From Alysiella crassa DSM 2578 (GTDB taxonomy: Bacteria; Pseudomonadota; Gammaproteobacteria; Burkholderiales; Neisseriaceae), in NCBI RefSeq assembly GCF_000745955.1, contig NZ_JQKH01000004.1, positions 1 through 64,000 on the forward strand: 64,000 nucleotides of DNA, written 5' to 3'. Of the stretch, positions 25,864 to 38,434 are shown piece after piece (position 1 is the first letter of the stretch; every line of letters begins with the position of its first letter). The position numbers and the translations under genes are program-made. The notes under the pieces were generated by a model. That model did no database searches. It had not been told where the DNA came from and was given only the letters and a program-made list of their open reading frames with translations.

Positions 25864-26592
25864 TTATTCATCAAAATGCAAAACTGCTGATGTGTACACA
25901 TTTTGCACATCGTCCAAACTTTCCAGCGCGTCCAACAATTTCTGCATTTTCACCGCGTCATCGCCCGACAACACCGTCTCGTTTTGCGCGCGCATGGTAA
26001 CATCGCCGTCCACCGATTCAAAACCTGCTTGCGCCAAAGCTGCTTTCACTTGCGCCCAATCCGCAGGTTCGGTAATCACTTCAATCACACCATCTTCATC
26101 GCTAATCACGTCTTGCGCCCCAGCTTCCAAAGCGGCTTCCATCAATTTATCTTCGTCCGCGTTTGTAAACACCAAATAGCCCTGATGAACGAAATTAAAC
26201 GCCACGCAACCGTCTGTACCCAAATTGCCACCGTGTTTGGTAAACGCATGTCGCACATCTGCAACAGTACGCGTTTTATTATCGGTCATGCAATCCACCA
26301 TCAATGCCGCGCCACCAATGCCATAGCCTTCGTAGCGAAGTTCAATATAATCAACACCTTCCAAATTACCCGTGCCTTTGTCTATGGCGCGTTGCACATT
26401 GTCTTTTGGCATATTCGCGTCCCAAGCCTTGTCCATCGCCAAACGCAAACGCGGATTAGAAGCAGGGTCGCCACCACCTTGTTTGGCGGCAACTGTAATC
26501 TCTTTGATTAATTTAGTGAAAATTTTACCGCGTTGAGCGTCCACACGCGCTTTTTTGTGTTGAATATTCGCCCATTTACTATGACCAGCCAT
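25864..26592 (-). CDS. yebC: YebC/PmpR-family protein
   Basis: The 242-residue protein has the family start [20 protein letters not shown]. Members have been described as DNA-binding regulators and, more recently, as factors that relieve ribosome stalling at proline-rich stretches; which applies here is not known. All three domains are present, including the acidic C-terminal part. An AAGGAT ribosome site precedes the ATG. Confidence 0.95.
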   Translation of the reverse strand: MAGHSKWANIQHKKARVDAQRGKIFTKLIKEITVAAKQGGGDPASNPRLRLAMDKAWDANMPKDNVQRAIDKGTGNLEGVDYIELRYEGYGIGGAALMVDCMTDNKTRTVADVRHAFTKHGGNLGTDGCVAFNFVHQGYLVFTNADEDKLMEAALEAGAQDVISDEDGVIEVITEPADWAQVKAALAQAGFESVDGDVTMRAQNETVLSGDDAVKMQKLLDALESLDDVQNVYTSAVLHFDE

Positions 26593-26974
26593 CGGATTAT
26601 CCTTAAAGAAAAAGGAAAAATTTTAGCATAAATAAATTGTCAAAAAAAACCTTAAACCCTTTTTCAGGCTGCCTGAAAAAATATATTTATTGAAAACAAA
26701 TTGATTTTTCAGCATATTTAAATTTCAAGCCCATTCAGGCAGCCTGCAAGCCATATTCTTTGACTAATCAACAGATTTTGTAAAACAAAAAAGACCCAAA
26801 AAGGGCTAGAAATGCCCATTTTAGTCAGGTAGAATAAAAAATGGATAATGTAGACACAAAATCCGTAAAAAAGCGCAAGAATAACGCCGTCTTTTTTCAC
26901 AGATTTTAACAAAAACCTTGACTAATTCAGGCAGCTTCATTATCATTTCACGCAATTACACATAGGCAGAACAA
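26593..26974. other. Divergent intergenic region between yebC and the atp operon
   Basis: No gene is seen. A 64-codon leftward frame (26718-26912) has no family resemblance or ribosome site. It contains a DUS at 26662-26678, another near 26734-26747, and the atp promoter at 26918-26946. Confidence 0.6.
26918..26946 (+). promoter_or_regulatory. Promoter of the atp operon
   Basis: TTGACT (26918-26923), a 17-base spacer and TATCAT (26941-26946) are a close sigma-70 match 29 bases before the first gene. The spacer contains a degenerate DUS. Confidence 0.75.
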
Positions 26975-28526
<1,552 letters not shown>

Positions 28527-28577
28527 TTTATCTACCATCTCGGATTTGATTAACCCTAACGAAAAAGGTTAAGTAAA

Positions 28578-29048
28578 GTGAATTTAAATGCAACCTTAAT
28601 CGTTCAATTAATTGTGTTTGCAATTTTGGTGCAATTTACCATCAAGTATGTGTGGCCACCTATTGCAAAAGCACTTGATGAACGTGCTAACAAAATCGCG
28701 GAAGGTTTGGCTGCGGCTGAACGCGGAAAAAGCGATTTTGAACAAGCAGAAAAGAAAGTTGCAGAACTCTTATCCGAAGGACGCACACAAGTTACCGAAA
28801 TGGTAGCCAATGCGGAAAAACGTGCAGCGCAAATTGTGGAAGAAGCCAAAGCGCAAGCTACTCAAGAAGCTGCACGCATTACAGCACAAGCTAAAGCTGA
28901 TGTGGAAACTGAAATCAACCGTGCGCGTGAAGCATTGCGCGAACAAGTTGCAGTTTTAGCGGTTAAAGGGGCTGAATCAATTTTACGCCGTGAAGTGGAC
29001 GAAACACAACACGCGAAAATTTTGAGCACCTTGAAACAGGAGCTGTAA
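28578..29048 (+). CDS. atpF: ATP synthase subunit b
   Basis: The 156-residue stator subunit has one N-terminal membrane helix (residues 5-24) and a long Ala/Glu/Lys-rich helical stalk. The start is GTG at 28578, giving [17 protein letters not shown], preceded by AAAAGG. The gene lies between atpE and atpH. Confidence 0.95.
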   Translation: MNLNATLIVQLIVFAILVQFTIKYVWPPIAKALDERANKIAEGLAAAERGKSDFEQAEKKVAELLSEGRTQVTEMVANAEKRAAQIVEEAKAQATQEAARITAQAKADVETEINRAREALREQVAVLAVKGAESILRREVDETQHAKILSTLKQEL

Positions 29049-29052
29049 TCTT

Positions 29053-29601
29053 ATGATTGAGTTCGCAACTGTTGCCCGTCCCTATGCAAAAGCATTGTTT
29101 GAATTGGCTGAACAAAAAAAGCAAATTGAAACATGGCTGAATGGACTTGCGGAATTGGCTTGGTTGATGCAACAGCCCAAAGTGGTTACATTGCTGGAGC
29201 AAGCCGATTTGAGCGCGACCCAAAAAGCAGATGATTTGATTCAATTGATGGCAGACTCAAAAGCCATGCAAGATGTTGAATTTAAAAATTTCCTGCATGT
29301 GGTCGCTCAAGAAAAAAGACTGGTTGCTTTACCTGAAATCTATGCTCAATACAAAACATTGGTTCTGTCGCGCAACAATACCAAGCAAGCCGTAATCTAT
29401 ACTGCTTTTGATATTGCAGGCGAAGGACAACGAGCGAAGATTATCAGTGATTTGGAGCAACATTTTAATACTCGGTTGCAAGCAACTTTTAAAACACAGC
29501 CTGATTTAATTGGTGGTGTAAAAGTGGAAGTGGGTGACCAAGTATTGGATTTGTCGGTGCAGGGTAAATTAAAAGCACTGTATGCGACTATGACAAATTA
29601 G
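29053..29601 (+). CDS. atpH: ATP synthase subunit delta
   Basis: The 182-residue stator protein links the b dimer to the top of F1. It starts with the typical [13 protein letters not shown] and ends with the conserved [21 protein letters not shown] region. It follows atpF by four bases. Confidence 0.95.
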   Translation: MIEFATVARPYAKALFELAEQKKQIETWLNGLAELAWLMQQPKVVTLLEQADLSATQKADDLIQLMADSKAMQDVEFKNFLHVVAQEKRLVALPEIYAQYKTLVLSRNNTKQAVIYTAFDIAGEGQRAKIISDLEQHFNTRLQATFKTQPDLIGGVKVEVGDQVLDLSVQGKLKALYATMTN

Positions 29602-29611
29602 GAGAGTTTTC

Positions 29612-31159
29612 ATGCAGCTTAATCCTGCTGAAATCAGTGATTTGCTGAAAGCCAAAATTGAGAACTTGAATACCAAACAAGAAGTTCGTACTCGTGGTAC
29701 GGTGATTTCTGTAACAGATGGTATCGTTCGCGTACATGGCTTATCAGATGTAATGCAAGGCGAAATGCTGGAATTTCCTGGCAACACGTTCGGCTTGGCG
29801 ATGAACTTGGAACGTGATTCAGTTGGCGCGGTTGTGCTGGGTGAATACGAACACATTAAAGAAGGCGACGAAGTGAAATGCACAGGTCGCATTTTGGAAG
29901 TGCCAGTTGGTCGCGAATTAGTGGGTCGTGTGGTCAATGCTTTGGGTCAGCCTATTGATGGTAAAGGTCCAATCAATACCAGCCAAACTGCGCCGATTGA
30001 AAAAATTGCCCCAGGCGTGATTGCTCGTCAATCTGTTGACCAACCTATGCAAACAGGTATCAAAGCCATTGATTCTATGGTACCCGTTGGTCGTGGTCAG
30101 CGTGAGTTGATTATTGGCGACCGTCAAACAGGTAAAACAGCTGTTGCATTGGATGCGATTGTTAACCAAAAAGGTACAGGTGTTGTGTGTATCTATGTGG
30201 CAGTTGGTCAAAAAGCATCTTCTATTGCCAATGTGGTTCGTAAATTGGAAGAGCACGGTGCAATGGAACATACCATTGTGGTGGTTGCAACTGCTTCTGA
30301 AGCGGCGGCATTGCAATTTATTGCGCCTTATTCAGGTTGCACAATGGGCGAATACTTCCGTGATATTGGCGAAGATGCATTGATTGTTTACGATGACTTG
30401 TCTAAACAAGCGGTGGCTTACCGTCAAATTTCATTGTTGTTGCGCCGTCCACCAGGTCGTGAAGCGTATCCAGGCGATGTATTCTACTTACACTCTCGCT
30501 TGTTGGAACGCGCTGCGCGTATTAACCCTGATGAAGTAGAAAAATTGACCAATGGTGCAGTAAAAGGCAAAACAGGTTCATTGACTGCCTTGCCAATTAT
30601 TGAAACACAAGCTGGTGACGTATCTGCATTCGTACCAACCAACGTGATTTCCATTACAGACGGTCAAATTTTCTTGGAAACAGATTTGTTTAACTCTGGT
30701 ATCCGTCCAGCCATCAATGCAGGTATTTCCGTATCTCGCGTGGGTGGTGCAGCGCAAACGAAAGTCATTAAGAAATTGGGTGGCGGTATTCGTTTGGCTT
30801 TGGCTCAATACCGTGAGTTGGCAGCGTTCTCACAATTTGCGTCTGATTTGGATGAAGCAACACGCAAGCAATTGCAGCATGGTGAAGTGGTTACTGAATT
30901 GATGAAACAAAAACAATTCAACACTTTAAACACGGCAGAAATGGCATTGACTTTATGGGCAATTAACAATGGCTCTTATAGCGATGTGCCAGTATCAAAA
31001 GCATTGGCTTTTGAAGCAGATTTCTTGTCGTTTGTTCGTGCGCAACACAGCGATTTGTTGAATGCGGTGAATGCGTCAGGTGCATTGTCTGATGAGCATG
31101 AGAAAACACTGACCGAAGCTATGAAAGTGTTTAAGACTTCCAATAACTACACTGCTTAA
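29612..31159 (+). CDS. atpA: ATP synthase subunit alpha
   Basis: The 515-residue F1 subunit binds nucleotide at a non-catalytic site. The P-loop is [10 protein letters not shown]. The family signature [17 protein letters not shown] is present. Spacing to atpH is 10 bases with GGAGAG as ribosome site. Length and domain order are standard. Confidence 0.98.
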   Translation: MQLNPAEISDLLKAKIENLNTKQEVRTRGTVISVTDGIVRVHGLSDVMQGEMLEFPGNTFGLAMNLERDSVGAVVLGEYEHIKEGDEVKCTGRILEVPVGRELVGRVVNALGQPIDGKGPINTSQTAPIEKIAPGVIARQSVDQPMQTGIKAIDSMVPVGRGQRELIIGDRQTGKTAVALDAIVNQKGTGVVCIYVAVGQKASSIANVVRKLEEHGAMEHTIVVVATASEAAALQFIAPYSGCTMGEYFRDIGEDALIVYDDLSKQAVAYRQISLLLRRPPGREAYPGDVFYLHSRLLERAARINPDEVEKLTNGAVKGKTGSLTALPIIETQAGDVSAFVPTNVISITDGQIFLETDLFNSGIRPAINAGISVSRVGGAAQTKVIKKLGGGIRLALAQYRELAAFSQFASDLDEATRKQLQHGEVVTELMKQKQFNTLNTAEMALTLWAINNGSYSDVPVSKALAFEADFLSFVRAQHSDLLNAVNASGALSDEHEKTLTEAMKVFKTSNNYTA

Positions 31160-31188
31160 CCATTAGGCATAGATAGAAGGAGTCTGAA

Positions 31189-32070
31189 ATGGCAGTCGGT
31201 AAAGAGATTCTTACCAAAATTCGCAGTGTGCAAAACACGCAAAAAATTACCAAAGCGATGCAAATGGTATCAACCTCTAAAATGCGCAAGACTCAAGAAC
31301 GTATGCGTTTAGCTCGCCCTTATGCAGATAAAGTGCGTTTGGTGATGCAACAGCTGGCGCAAACGAATGAATATCATGGCGTAAAAATCTTGGAACAACG
31401 CGAGCAGGTACAACGCGCTGGCTTTATTCTGATTACCACCGATAAAGGTTTGTGTGGTGGTTTAAATGCCAATTTGTTGAAGAGATTTTTCGCCAAGGTT
31501 CAAGAATATCAAAGTCAAGGCATTGAAGTTGATGTGGTTTGTTTTGGTAGCAAAGGTTTGATGGCTTGCCAACGTATCGGTTTAAACGTGGTCGCCAGCG
31601 TAACCAATTTAGGCGATACGCCGAAAATGGAAATTTTGTTAGGTCCACTATCTGAATTTTTCAAACGCTATGTAAATGGTGAGTTGGATATTATTCATTT
31701 GGTTTATTCTGGTTTTATCAATACGATGAAACAAGAGCCGCGTTCAGAAGTGTTGTTACCAATTGGTTCTGGCGTGTTAGCAGAAAAACAATCCCAAGAA
31801 AAAGAGAGATTTAATTGGGATTATCGCTATGAACCCGACCCATTGACGGTATTGGAATATTTGGTTCGCCGTTATTTAGAATCTGTGGTGTATCAAGCAG
31901 TTTGCGATAATATGGCTTCTGAACAAGCAGCGCGTATGGTAGCCATGAAAGCGGCAACCGATAATGCGGGTAATGCTATTAAGGAATTACGCTTGATTTA
32001 CAACAAGTCTCGCCAAGCAGCAATTACCACAGAATTGTCAGAAATTGTGGCAGGTGCAGCAGCCGTTTAA
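31189..32070 (+). CDS. atpG: ATP synthase subunit gamma
   Basis: The 293-residue central rotor shaft has conserved N-terminal (KEILTKIRSVQNTQKITKAM) and C-terminal (MKAATDNAGNAIKELRLIYN) helices that form the coiled coil. AGAAGGAG precedes the ATG. A DUS overlaps the stop region just before atpD. Confidence 0.97.
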   Translation: MAVGKEILTKIRSVQNTQKITKAMQMVSTSKMRKTQERMRLARPYADKVRLVMQQLAQTNEYHGVKILEQREQVQRAGFILITTDKGLCGGLNANLLKRFFAKVQEYQSQGIEVDVVCFGSKGLMACQRIGLNVVASVTNLGDTPKMEILLGPLSEFFKRYVNGELDIIHLVYSGFINTMKQEPRSEVLLPIGSGVLAEKQSQEKERFNWDYRYEPDPLTVLEYLVRRYLESVVYQAVCDNMASEQAARMVAMKAATDNAGNAIKELRLIYNKSRQAAITTELSEIVAGAAAV

Positions 32071-32098
32071 GGCAGCCTGAAACTGTCAAGAAGATTAG

Positions 32099-33505
<1,407 letters not shown>

Positions 33506-33515
33506 GGAGGCTGGC

Positions 33516-33938
33516 ATGAGCATCATGCAAGTTGAGGTGGTGAGTAATGAGCAAAGCATTTATGAAGGGGAAGCCAGTTTTGCGGTTATCCCGACTGTAA
33601 ATGGTGAACTCGGTATTTACCCACGACACGAGCCCGTGATGAGTTTGGTGCGTCCAGGTGTGTTACGTCTGACTGTGCCAAATGAAAAAGAAGAAGTTTT
33701 GGTTGCCGTTGCTGGCGGTGTGTTGGAAGTTCGTCCACACAAAATTACTGTGTTGGCAGACGTTGCCGTGCGTAGTTCAGAAATGGACGAAGCACGCGCC
33801 GCCGAAGCAAAAAAAGCAGCAGAAGAAAATTTGGCAAAAGCACAAGATTCACAATCGCGTGCCAAAGCCCAAGCTGCTTTGGAAGCTGCAATCGCACAAC
33901 TGAAAACTTTAGATTACATCCGCACGCACAAGCGTTAA
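33516..33938 (+). CDS. atpC: ATP synthase subunit epsilon
   Basis: The 140-residue F1 subunit couples rotation and inhibits hydrolysis. It has an N-terminal beta-sandwich (GELGIYPRHEP) and a C-terminal helical hairpin rich in Ala/Lys. It is the last gene of the operon and is followed by a strong terminator. Confidence 0.96.
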   Translation: MSIMQVEVVSNEQSIYEGEASFAVIPTVNGELGIYPRHEPVMSLVRPGVLRLTVPNEKEEVLVAVAGGVLEVRPHKITVLADVAVRSSEMDEARAAEAKKAAEENLAKAQDSQSRAKAQAALEAAIAQLKTLDYIRTHKR

Positions 33939-33950
33939 GTGATGAAACAG

Positions 33951-33986
33951 AAAAACCGTTTTTGAGTTTACTCAAGGGCGGTTTTT
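33951..33986 (+). terminator. Terminator of the atp operon
   Basis: AAAAACCG (33951-33958) pairs with CGGTTTTT (33979-33986), with a second nested stem TTGAG/CTCAA, then Ts. Confidence 0.85.
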
Positions 33987-33990
33987 CTTT

Positions 33991-34137
33991 TTCAGGCAGC
34001 CTTACAGTACACGACAATTTTTACAAACACCCAAAATGTAGGGTGCGTACCACGCACCAAATCATTCAAATAATTGAAATTTCGGTGCGTACCACGCACC
34101 CTACATGTAGGTGTCGTGTACTGTAAGGCAGCCTGAA
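33991..34137. mobile_element. DUS-capped palindromic repeat C (most complete copy)
   Basis: The order is DUS, TTACAGTACACGACAA, GTAGGGTGCGT, ACGCACC, an AT-rich centre, then the complement of all these ending in DUS. Both arms contain GTGCGTACCACGCACC, itself a near-palindrome. It is the best copy for defining the family. Confidence 0.85.
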
Positions 34138-34207
34138 AATTCTTTAATTTGTTTTGATATAAAGCATAGAAAATTTAAACCAGAAAAGTTATAGTGGATT
34201 CCATTCT

Positions 34208-34262
34208 GATTGGAACAAAGTCAGCCAACATTGTTCTAATCTAAAAAAATCTAATTTATAAT
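34208..34262 (+). promoter_or_regulatory. Candidate cycA promoter with inverted repeat
   Basis: GATTGGAACAA (34208-34218) and TTGTTCTAATC (34231-34241) are inverted copies with one mismatch. TTGTTC overlaps a possible -35 position and TATAAT (34257-34262) is a perfect -10 box, though the 20-base spacing is long. The repeat could be an operator. Confidence 0.35.
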
Positions 34263-34301
34263 TCTTGTTGCATTTTTTATAAAGTAGAAAGAGAGATATA
34301 T

Positions 34302-35705
34302 ATGGAACAGGTAAAACAACCGCAAGAACATTTGCAGCGCAATCTGCAAAATCGGCATTTGCAACTGATTGCCATCGGTGGTGCGATTGGTACAGGTTTG
34401 TTTATGGGTTCGGGGAAAACCATTAGTTTGGCGGGACCTTCGGTGGTGTTTGCGTATATGCTGATTGGCTTTTTCTTGTTTTTTATTATGCGGGCAATGG
34501 GCGAACTGCTGTTGTCCAATTTGGAGTATAAATCGTTTACCGATTTTTCTTATGACCTTTTAGGTCCATGCGCGGGTTTTTTTGTGGGCTGGACGTATTG
34601 GTTTTGCTGGGTCGTGATTGGTATGGCAGACATCATCGCCATCACGGGCTATGTGCAGTTTTGGGAACCTAATGTCCCGCTATGGCTACCAGGTTTAATT
34701 TGTATCGCCATTATGGCGGGCATGAATTTATTAACCGTGAAATTATTCGGCGAAATGGAATTTTGGTTTGCGCTGATTAAAGTGATTGCCATCATAGGCT
34801 TGGTGGGTGTGGGGATTTATTTACTGGTAACAGGATTTGTGAATCCGAATACGGGCATTCCTTCATCATTGACCCATCTATGGGCGCGTGAAGGCGGTGT
34901 ATTCCCACATGGTATTGGTGGTTTTTTCTCGGCATTCCAAATTGCGGTGTTTGCTTTTGTGGGCATTGAGCTGGTTGGCACGGCGGCGGCTGAAGCCAAA
35001 GACCCCTACAAAACCCTGCCGCTTGCAATTAACCGCATTCCCATTCGCGTGATTGTGTTTTATGTTTTGGCATTGGGCGTGATTATGACGGTTACGCCTT
35101 GGGACGCTGTGGACCCGAAAAAAAGCCCATTTGTGAATATGTTTACCCTGATTGGCATTCCGATTGCGGCGACTTTGATTAATTTGGTGGTGCTGTCATC
35201 GGCATTGTCATCGGCAAATGGCGGTATGTTTTCTACGGGGCGGATGTTGTTTGGTTTGGCGCAAACGGATTCTGCGCCACGCATGTTTAGTGTGTTGAAT
35301 AAAAATGGTGTACCTGCGCCTGCCTTGTTGTTTTCGTGCATGTTTTTGTTGTTGGGGATTGTGTTGTTGTATCAAGATGGCGATATTATGAATATGTTTA
35401 CCATCGTTACGACTATTTCCAGCATTGGTTTTATTTTTGTGTGGATGATGATTTTGTTTGCCTACATCAAATACCGCAAAATGCAGCCTGAAAAACACGC
35501 GCAATCGGTTTACAAAATGCCAGGTGGTGTGCTGATGTGTTATCTGTGTATCGCGTTTTTGGTGTTTTCACTGTTTTTGTTTACGCGCGATAAAGACACT
35601 TTGGAAGGCATGTTGTACACGCCGATTTGGTTTGGGATTTTGGCAATTGGTTACGCCATCAATCGTAAACGAATTGCCGCTTATGCCAATTCCAGAAAGA
35701 AATAA
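34302..35705 (+). CDS. cycA: D-serine/D-alanine/glycine:proton symporter CycA
   Basis: This inner-membrane transporter (467 residues, 12 predicted helices) belongs to the amino acid-polyamine-organocation superfamily. It closely resembles E. coli CycA across its length, for example NRHLQLIAIGGAIGTGLFMG, MRAMGELLLSNLEYKSF and SSANGGMFSTGRMLFGLAQ. The start follows AGAAAGAGAG. The substrate assignment rests on this similarity. Two bases after the stop a small ATAGTC-type mobile repeat begins, probably displacing the terminator. Confidence 0.9.
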   Translation: MEQVKQPQEHLQRNLQNRHLQLIAIGGAIGTGLFMGSGKTISLAGPSVVFAYMLIGFFLFFIMRAMGELLLSNLEYKSFTDFSYDLLGPCAGFFVGWTYWFCWVVIGMADIIAITGYVQFWEPNVPLWLPGLICIAIMAGMNLLTVKLFGEMEFWFALIKVIAIIGLVGVGIYLLVTGFVNPNTGIPSSLTHLWAREGGVFPHGIGGFFSAFQIAVFAFVGIELVGTAAAEAKDPYKTLPLAINRIPIRVIVFYVLALGVIMTVTPWDAVDPKKSPFVNMFTLIGIPIAATLINLVVLSSALSSANGGMFSTGRMLFGLAQTDSAPRMFSVLNKNGVPAPALLFSCMFLLLGIVLLYQDGDIMNMFTIVTTISSIGFIFVWMMILFAYIKYRKMQPEKHAQSVYKMPGGVLMCYLCIAFLVFSLFLFTRDKDTLEGMLYTPIWFGILAIGYAINRKRIAAYANSRKK

Positions 35706-35707
35706 AT

Positions 35708-35814
35708 ATAGTCGCAGAACTGAAAAAGCAGTACGGCGTTGCCAGCTCCCTTATGTACTAGGTGTACACTGCGGTCGCTGTCGCCTTGAACTGCATTTTC
35801 ATTTCTACGACTAT
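35708..35814. mobile_element. ATAGTC-type MITE, copy 1
   Basis: The ends ATAGTCGCAGAACTGAAAA and its near-complement (three mismatches over 24 bases) enclose a core including TACGGCGTTGCCAGCTCCC and GCGGTCGCTGTCGCCTTG. The core is almost identical to the inverted copy at 41195-41299, but the arms are different sequences. The core resembles a repeat common in Neisseria genomes that ends in ATAGTGGATT. Confidence 0.7.
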
Positions 35815-35868
35815 ACACTCAAGGTAGCCTGAAAACTTTTCAGGCTGCCTTTGTTTTGAATGGACACT

Positions 35869-36894
35869 TTAATGAACAATCGGCGGCGTAAACATCAACG
35901 CCAATTGATTTTGATAATAACGGTTGCCATTGCGTTCATCAAATTCACGCGCCAAACCACGCGCCGCCAACAAAGCTTCTTCATTAAACGGCGCAACCGC
36001 AATCAAATACTGCAAATAATCATAGCGGCTGTTTTGAATCACTTGGATAATGGTGTCGTTATAATCGTCCAGCAGTGATTCTGCCCAATCTTTGTCGTTT
36101 AATTTGTACGCCAGTTGAATCAATTTGGGCATGATAAACATAAAGTTATCTCCAGCCTCATCAATATATTGTATGGCTTCGGTCAAAGAATCGGTTGCGT
36201 CTTCCACTTCGCCAAGCTGAATCAGGCTGTCAATGGCGGGATAATAGGTCAAATGCGGCACTTCGCCACAGCTCAATTCGCCCAATAAAATCGGTTTCGC
36301 CAATTTCACCGCTTGCTGATAATCGCCAATAAAATGGTAATAATCCACCAAAGCATTGGTTTCACAGGCTTCGCAATCGTTCATATCGTCTTTGTCGGCG
36401 GCTTGCCATTTGGCGAAATGTTCTTGTGCGGCTTGCGTGTCGCCCATTAAAATGGCTTGTTCCATCAAAGCCTTATCTACCATGCGGCGGCTGAAATTAA
36501 ATTCTTCATACAAATCTGCCATATGCTGCACCGCTTCGGCAATGTCTTCACGCGATTCGTGCAAATCGCTGGGCAATACGCCCACCAACCATTTGAATTT
36601 CCACAAGCAATCCAGTAAACCCGATAAACTTTCGTCTTCTTCTTCGCTGTCATCGGGGGAATTGCGCCAACGTGAAAAATGGTGTGCTGTCAGCCAATTC
36701 AAGCAGTGCATTTGCCAGCCGCGTGAAAACATTTTATTGCTCACATCATCGGCATTGATAACGTAATCGGCGATGGCGTGAGCGGTTTCGCTGTCTTCGG
36801 CTTCCATTGCGGCGTTGAATTGGTCAATGGTGGCGCGTTGGCGGGCTTGGTGGTCGTCTAAATCGTCAAGTGCTTCGGGGGAAAATTTGGACAT
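35869..36894 (-). CDS. Uncharacterised acidic helical-repeat protein
   Basis: No family was recognised. The 341-residue cytoplasmic protein is rich in Asp, Glu and Ala and looks all-helical. Stretches such as ALMEQAILMGDTQAAQEHFAKW and YYHFIGDYQQAVKLAKPIL resemble TPR-type helix pairs. A cluster DDMNDCEACETN holds two cysteines spaced CxxC. The ATG at 36894 was chosen over an upstream start because the longer form begins inside a mobile repeat. It lies between cycA and the argD-type gene. A role in protein-protein contact is possible but cannot be shown. Confidence 0.75.
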   Translation of the reverse strand: MSKFSPEALDDLDDHQARQRATIDQFNAAMEAEDSETAHAIADYVINADDVSNKMFSRGWQMHCLNWLTAHHFSRWRNSPDDSEEEDESLSGLLDCLWKFKWLVGVLPSDLHESREDIAEAVQHMADLYEEFNFSRRMVDKALMEQAILMGDTQAAQEHFAKWQAADKDDMNDCEACETNALVDYYHFIGDYQQAVKLAKPILLGELSCGEVPHLTYYPAIDSLIQLGEVEDATDSLTEAIQYIDEAGDNFMFIMPKLIQLAYKLNDKDWAESLLDDYNDTIIQVIQNSRYDYLQYLIAVAPFNEEALLAARGLAREFDERNGNRYYQNQLALMFTPPIVH

Positions 36895-36936
36895 GATGGT
36901 GTCTTTATTATCAGAATTAAAAATAAATAATGGTAT

Positions 36937-37081
36937 TTCAGCTTGCCTGACAGTACACGACAAAACTTATGTAGGGTGCGTATTACGCACCAAAATTCCA
37001 GATTATTTGCATGATTTGGTGCGTGATACGCACCCTACATTTGGGTTGGTAAAAATTGTCGTGTACTGTAAGGCTGCCTGA
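36937..37081. mobile_element. DUS-capped palindromic repeat D
   Basis: Ends are TGACAGTACACGACAA and TTGTCGTGTACTGTAAGG with a degenerate DUS on each side. Both GTAGGGTGCGT arms are intact. It lies directly before the uncharacterised gene. Confidence 0.8.
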
Positions 37082-37119
37082 TAGTTTTTGTTGTACCAAA
37101 AGGCAGCCTGAAAACGTGA

Positions 37120-38301
37120 TTATCCCACAAATTCGCGTACTGCTTCACGCAAACGTGTCATGCCTTCGTGCAAATCTGTGTCATTGAGCAAAAGTGATGG
37201 GGCAAAGCGCACCACATGATTGCCCGCTTGCAAAATCATCAAACCATGCTGCAAAGCCAATTTCACCAAATCGCCCGCACGGTTTGCATAATCCGCCGCC
37301 AATACCGCACCGACCAGCAAACCCATGCCGCGAACTTCCGCAAATACGCCGTATTCCGCGCCGATTTGATTTAAGGCAGCCTGCAAATTCGCCGATTGCT
37401 GTTGCACATTTTGCAGCGTTTCGGGCGCGTTAATCACATCAAACGCGGCATTTGCCACCGCGCACGCCAAAGGATTGCCGCCAAACGTGCTGCCGTGCGA
37501 ACCCAAAGACAAACTCGGGGCAAATTTATCAGTCGTCAGCATCGCGCCAATCGGGAAACCGCCACCCAAAGCCTTTGCTGCGCTGACAATATCGGGCGAC
37601 ACGCCGTATTGTTCATAGGCAAACAATGTGCCTGTGCGCCCCATGCCCGTTTGCACTTCGTCCAAAATCAAGGCAGCCTGAAAACGGTCGCATACTTCAC
37701 GCGCCGCTTGCAAAAATTCGCGTGTGGCGGGCAAAACGCCACTTTCGCCCTGAATCGGCTCAATGATGACGGCACAGGTTTTGTCCGACACGGCAGCCTG
37801 CAACGCCGCCACATCATTAAACGGAATATGCGTAATCCCAGCAGGAAGCGGTGCAAAATCCTGACTGTATTTCGGCTGACCGCCCACCGAAACAGTAAAC
37901 AAGGTGCGCCCATGAAACGCATTCACACACGCCACAATTTCCGATTTTTCCGCGCCAAAGTGGTCGCGGGCGTGTTTGCGGGCTAATTTGAGTGCGGCTT
38001 CATTGGCTTCCGCGCCCGAGTTGGCAAAAAATACTTTGTCGGCAAAACTGTGTTCCACCAATTTTTGCGCCAATTCTTGTGCTGGGCGCGTGGTGTATAA
38101 ATTGGAAACGTGCCAATATTTTTGCGCTTGTTCGGTCAAGGCGGTAATCAGAGTAGGGTGGCAATGCCCCAAAGCGTTTACGGCAATGCCACCTGATAAA
38201 TCAATGTATTCTTTGCCATTTTCGTCCCAAACGTGGCTGCCTGAAGCACGTTCTGGCAGCATGGGGGCGAAAGCGAAATTGGGGGTTAAATAGTTTTGCA
38301 T
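37120..38301 (-). CDS. argD: Acetylornithine/succinyldiaminopimelate aminotransferase
   Basis: This PLP enzyme of class III (393 residues) transfers an amino group from glutamate in arginine, and often lysine, synthesis. The PLP lysine lies in SAAKALGGGFPIG, with the Asp of LILDEVQTGMGRTG contacting the ring. The start MQNYLTPNFAFAPM fits the family. AstC or ornithine-transaminase roles cannot be excluded from sequence alone. Upstream on the same strand, after a truncated repeat, lies the 654-residue unknown gene. Confidence 0.9.
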   Translation of the reverse strand: MQNYLTPNFAFAPMLPERASGSHVWDENGKEYIDLSGGIAVNALGHCHPTLITALTEQAQKYWHVSNLYTTRPAQELAQKLVEHSFADKVFFANSGAEANEAALKLARKHARDHFGAEKSEIVACVNAFHGRTLFTVSVGGQPKYSQDFAPLPAGITHIPFNDVAALQAAVSDKTCAVIIEPIQGESGVLPATREFLQAAREVCDRFQAALILDEVQTGMGRTGTLFAYEQYGVSPDIVSAAKALGGGFPIGAMLTTDKFAPSLSLGSHGSTFGGNPLACAVANAAFDVINAPETLQNVQQQSANLQAALNQIGAEYGVFAEVRGMGLLVGAVLAADYANRAGDLVKLALQHGLMILQAGNHVVRFAPSLLLNDTDLHEGMTRLREAVREFVG

Positions 38302-38349
38302 ATTTTTTTAGCCTTTTGATTTTTTTGTTAATTTGTTTGTGAACGCGTT

Positions 38350-38430
38350 TTCAGGCTGCCTTTCAGTACACGACAAAAAATAATCGTAGGGTGTTGGTAA
38401 AATTATCGCGTACTTTTCAGGCTGCCTGAA
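38350..38430. mobile_element. DUS-capped palindromic repeat E (truncated)
   Basis: A left end (DUS, TTTCAGTACACGACAA), one GTAGGGTG and a right end with DUS remain. The second arm is deleted. Confidence 0.6.
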
Positions 38431-38434
38431 AATC

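Larger units (their letters stand above)
33939..34301. other. Intergenic region between atpC and cycA
   Basis: No gene is seen. In order it holds the operon terminator, a complete DUS-capped palindromic repeat (33991-34137) and an AT-rich cycA upstream region with an inverted repeat (34208-34241) and TATAAT at 34257-34262. Confidence 0.7.

Noticed and set aside
26718-26912. A 64-codon leftward frame with hydrophobic residues upstream of the atp operon
   Set aside because: No ribosome site or family resemblance, and its start codon lies only a few bases from the atp promoter.
34189-34200. TATAGTGGATT near the cycA promoter, like the end of a common Neisseria repeat
   Set aside because: No matching second end or core was found nearby, so it is probably a coincidence or a remnant.
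35869-36963. N-terminally extended form of the acidic repeat protein
   Set aside because: The extra residues begin inside repeat D. The ATG at 36894 gives a normal start.
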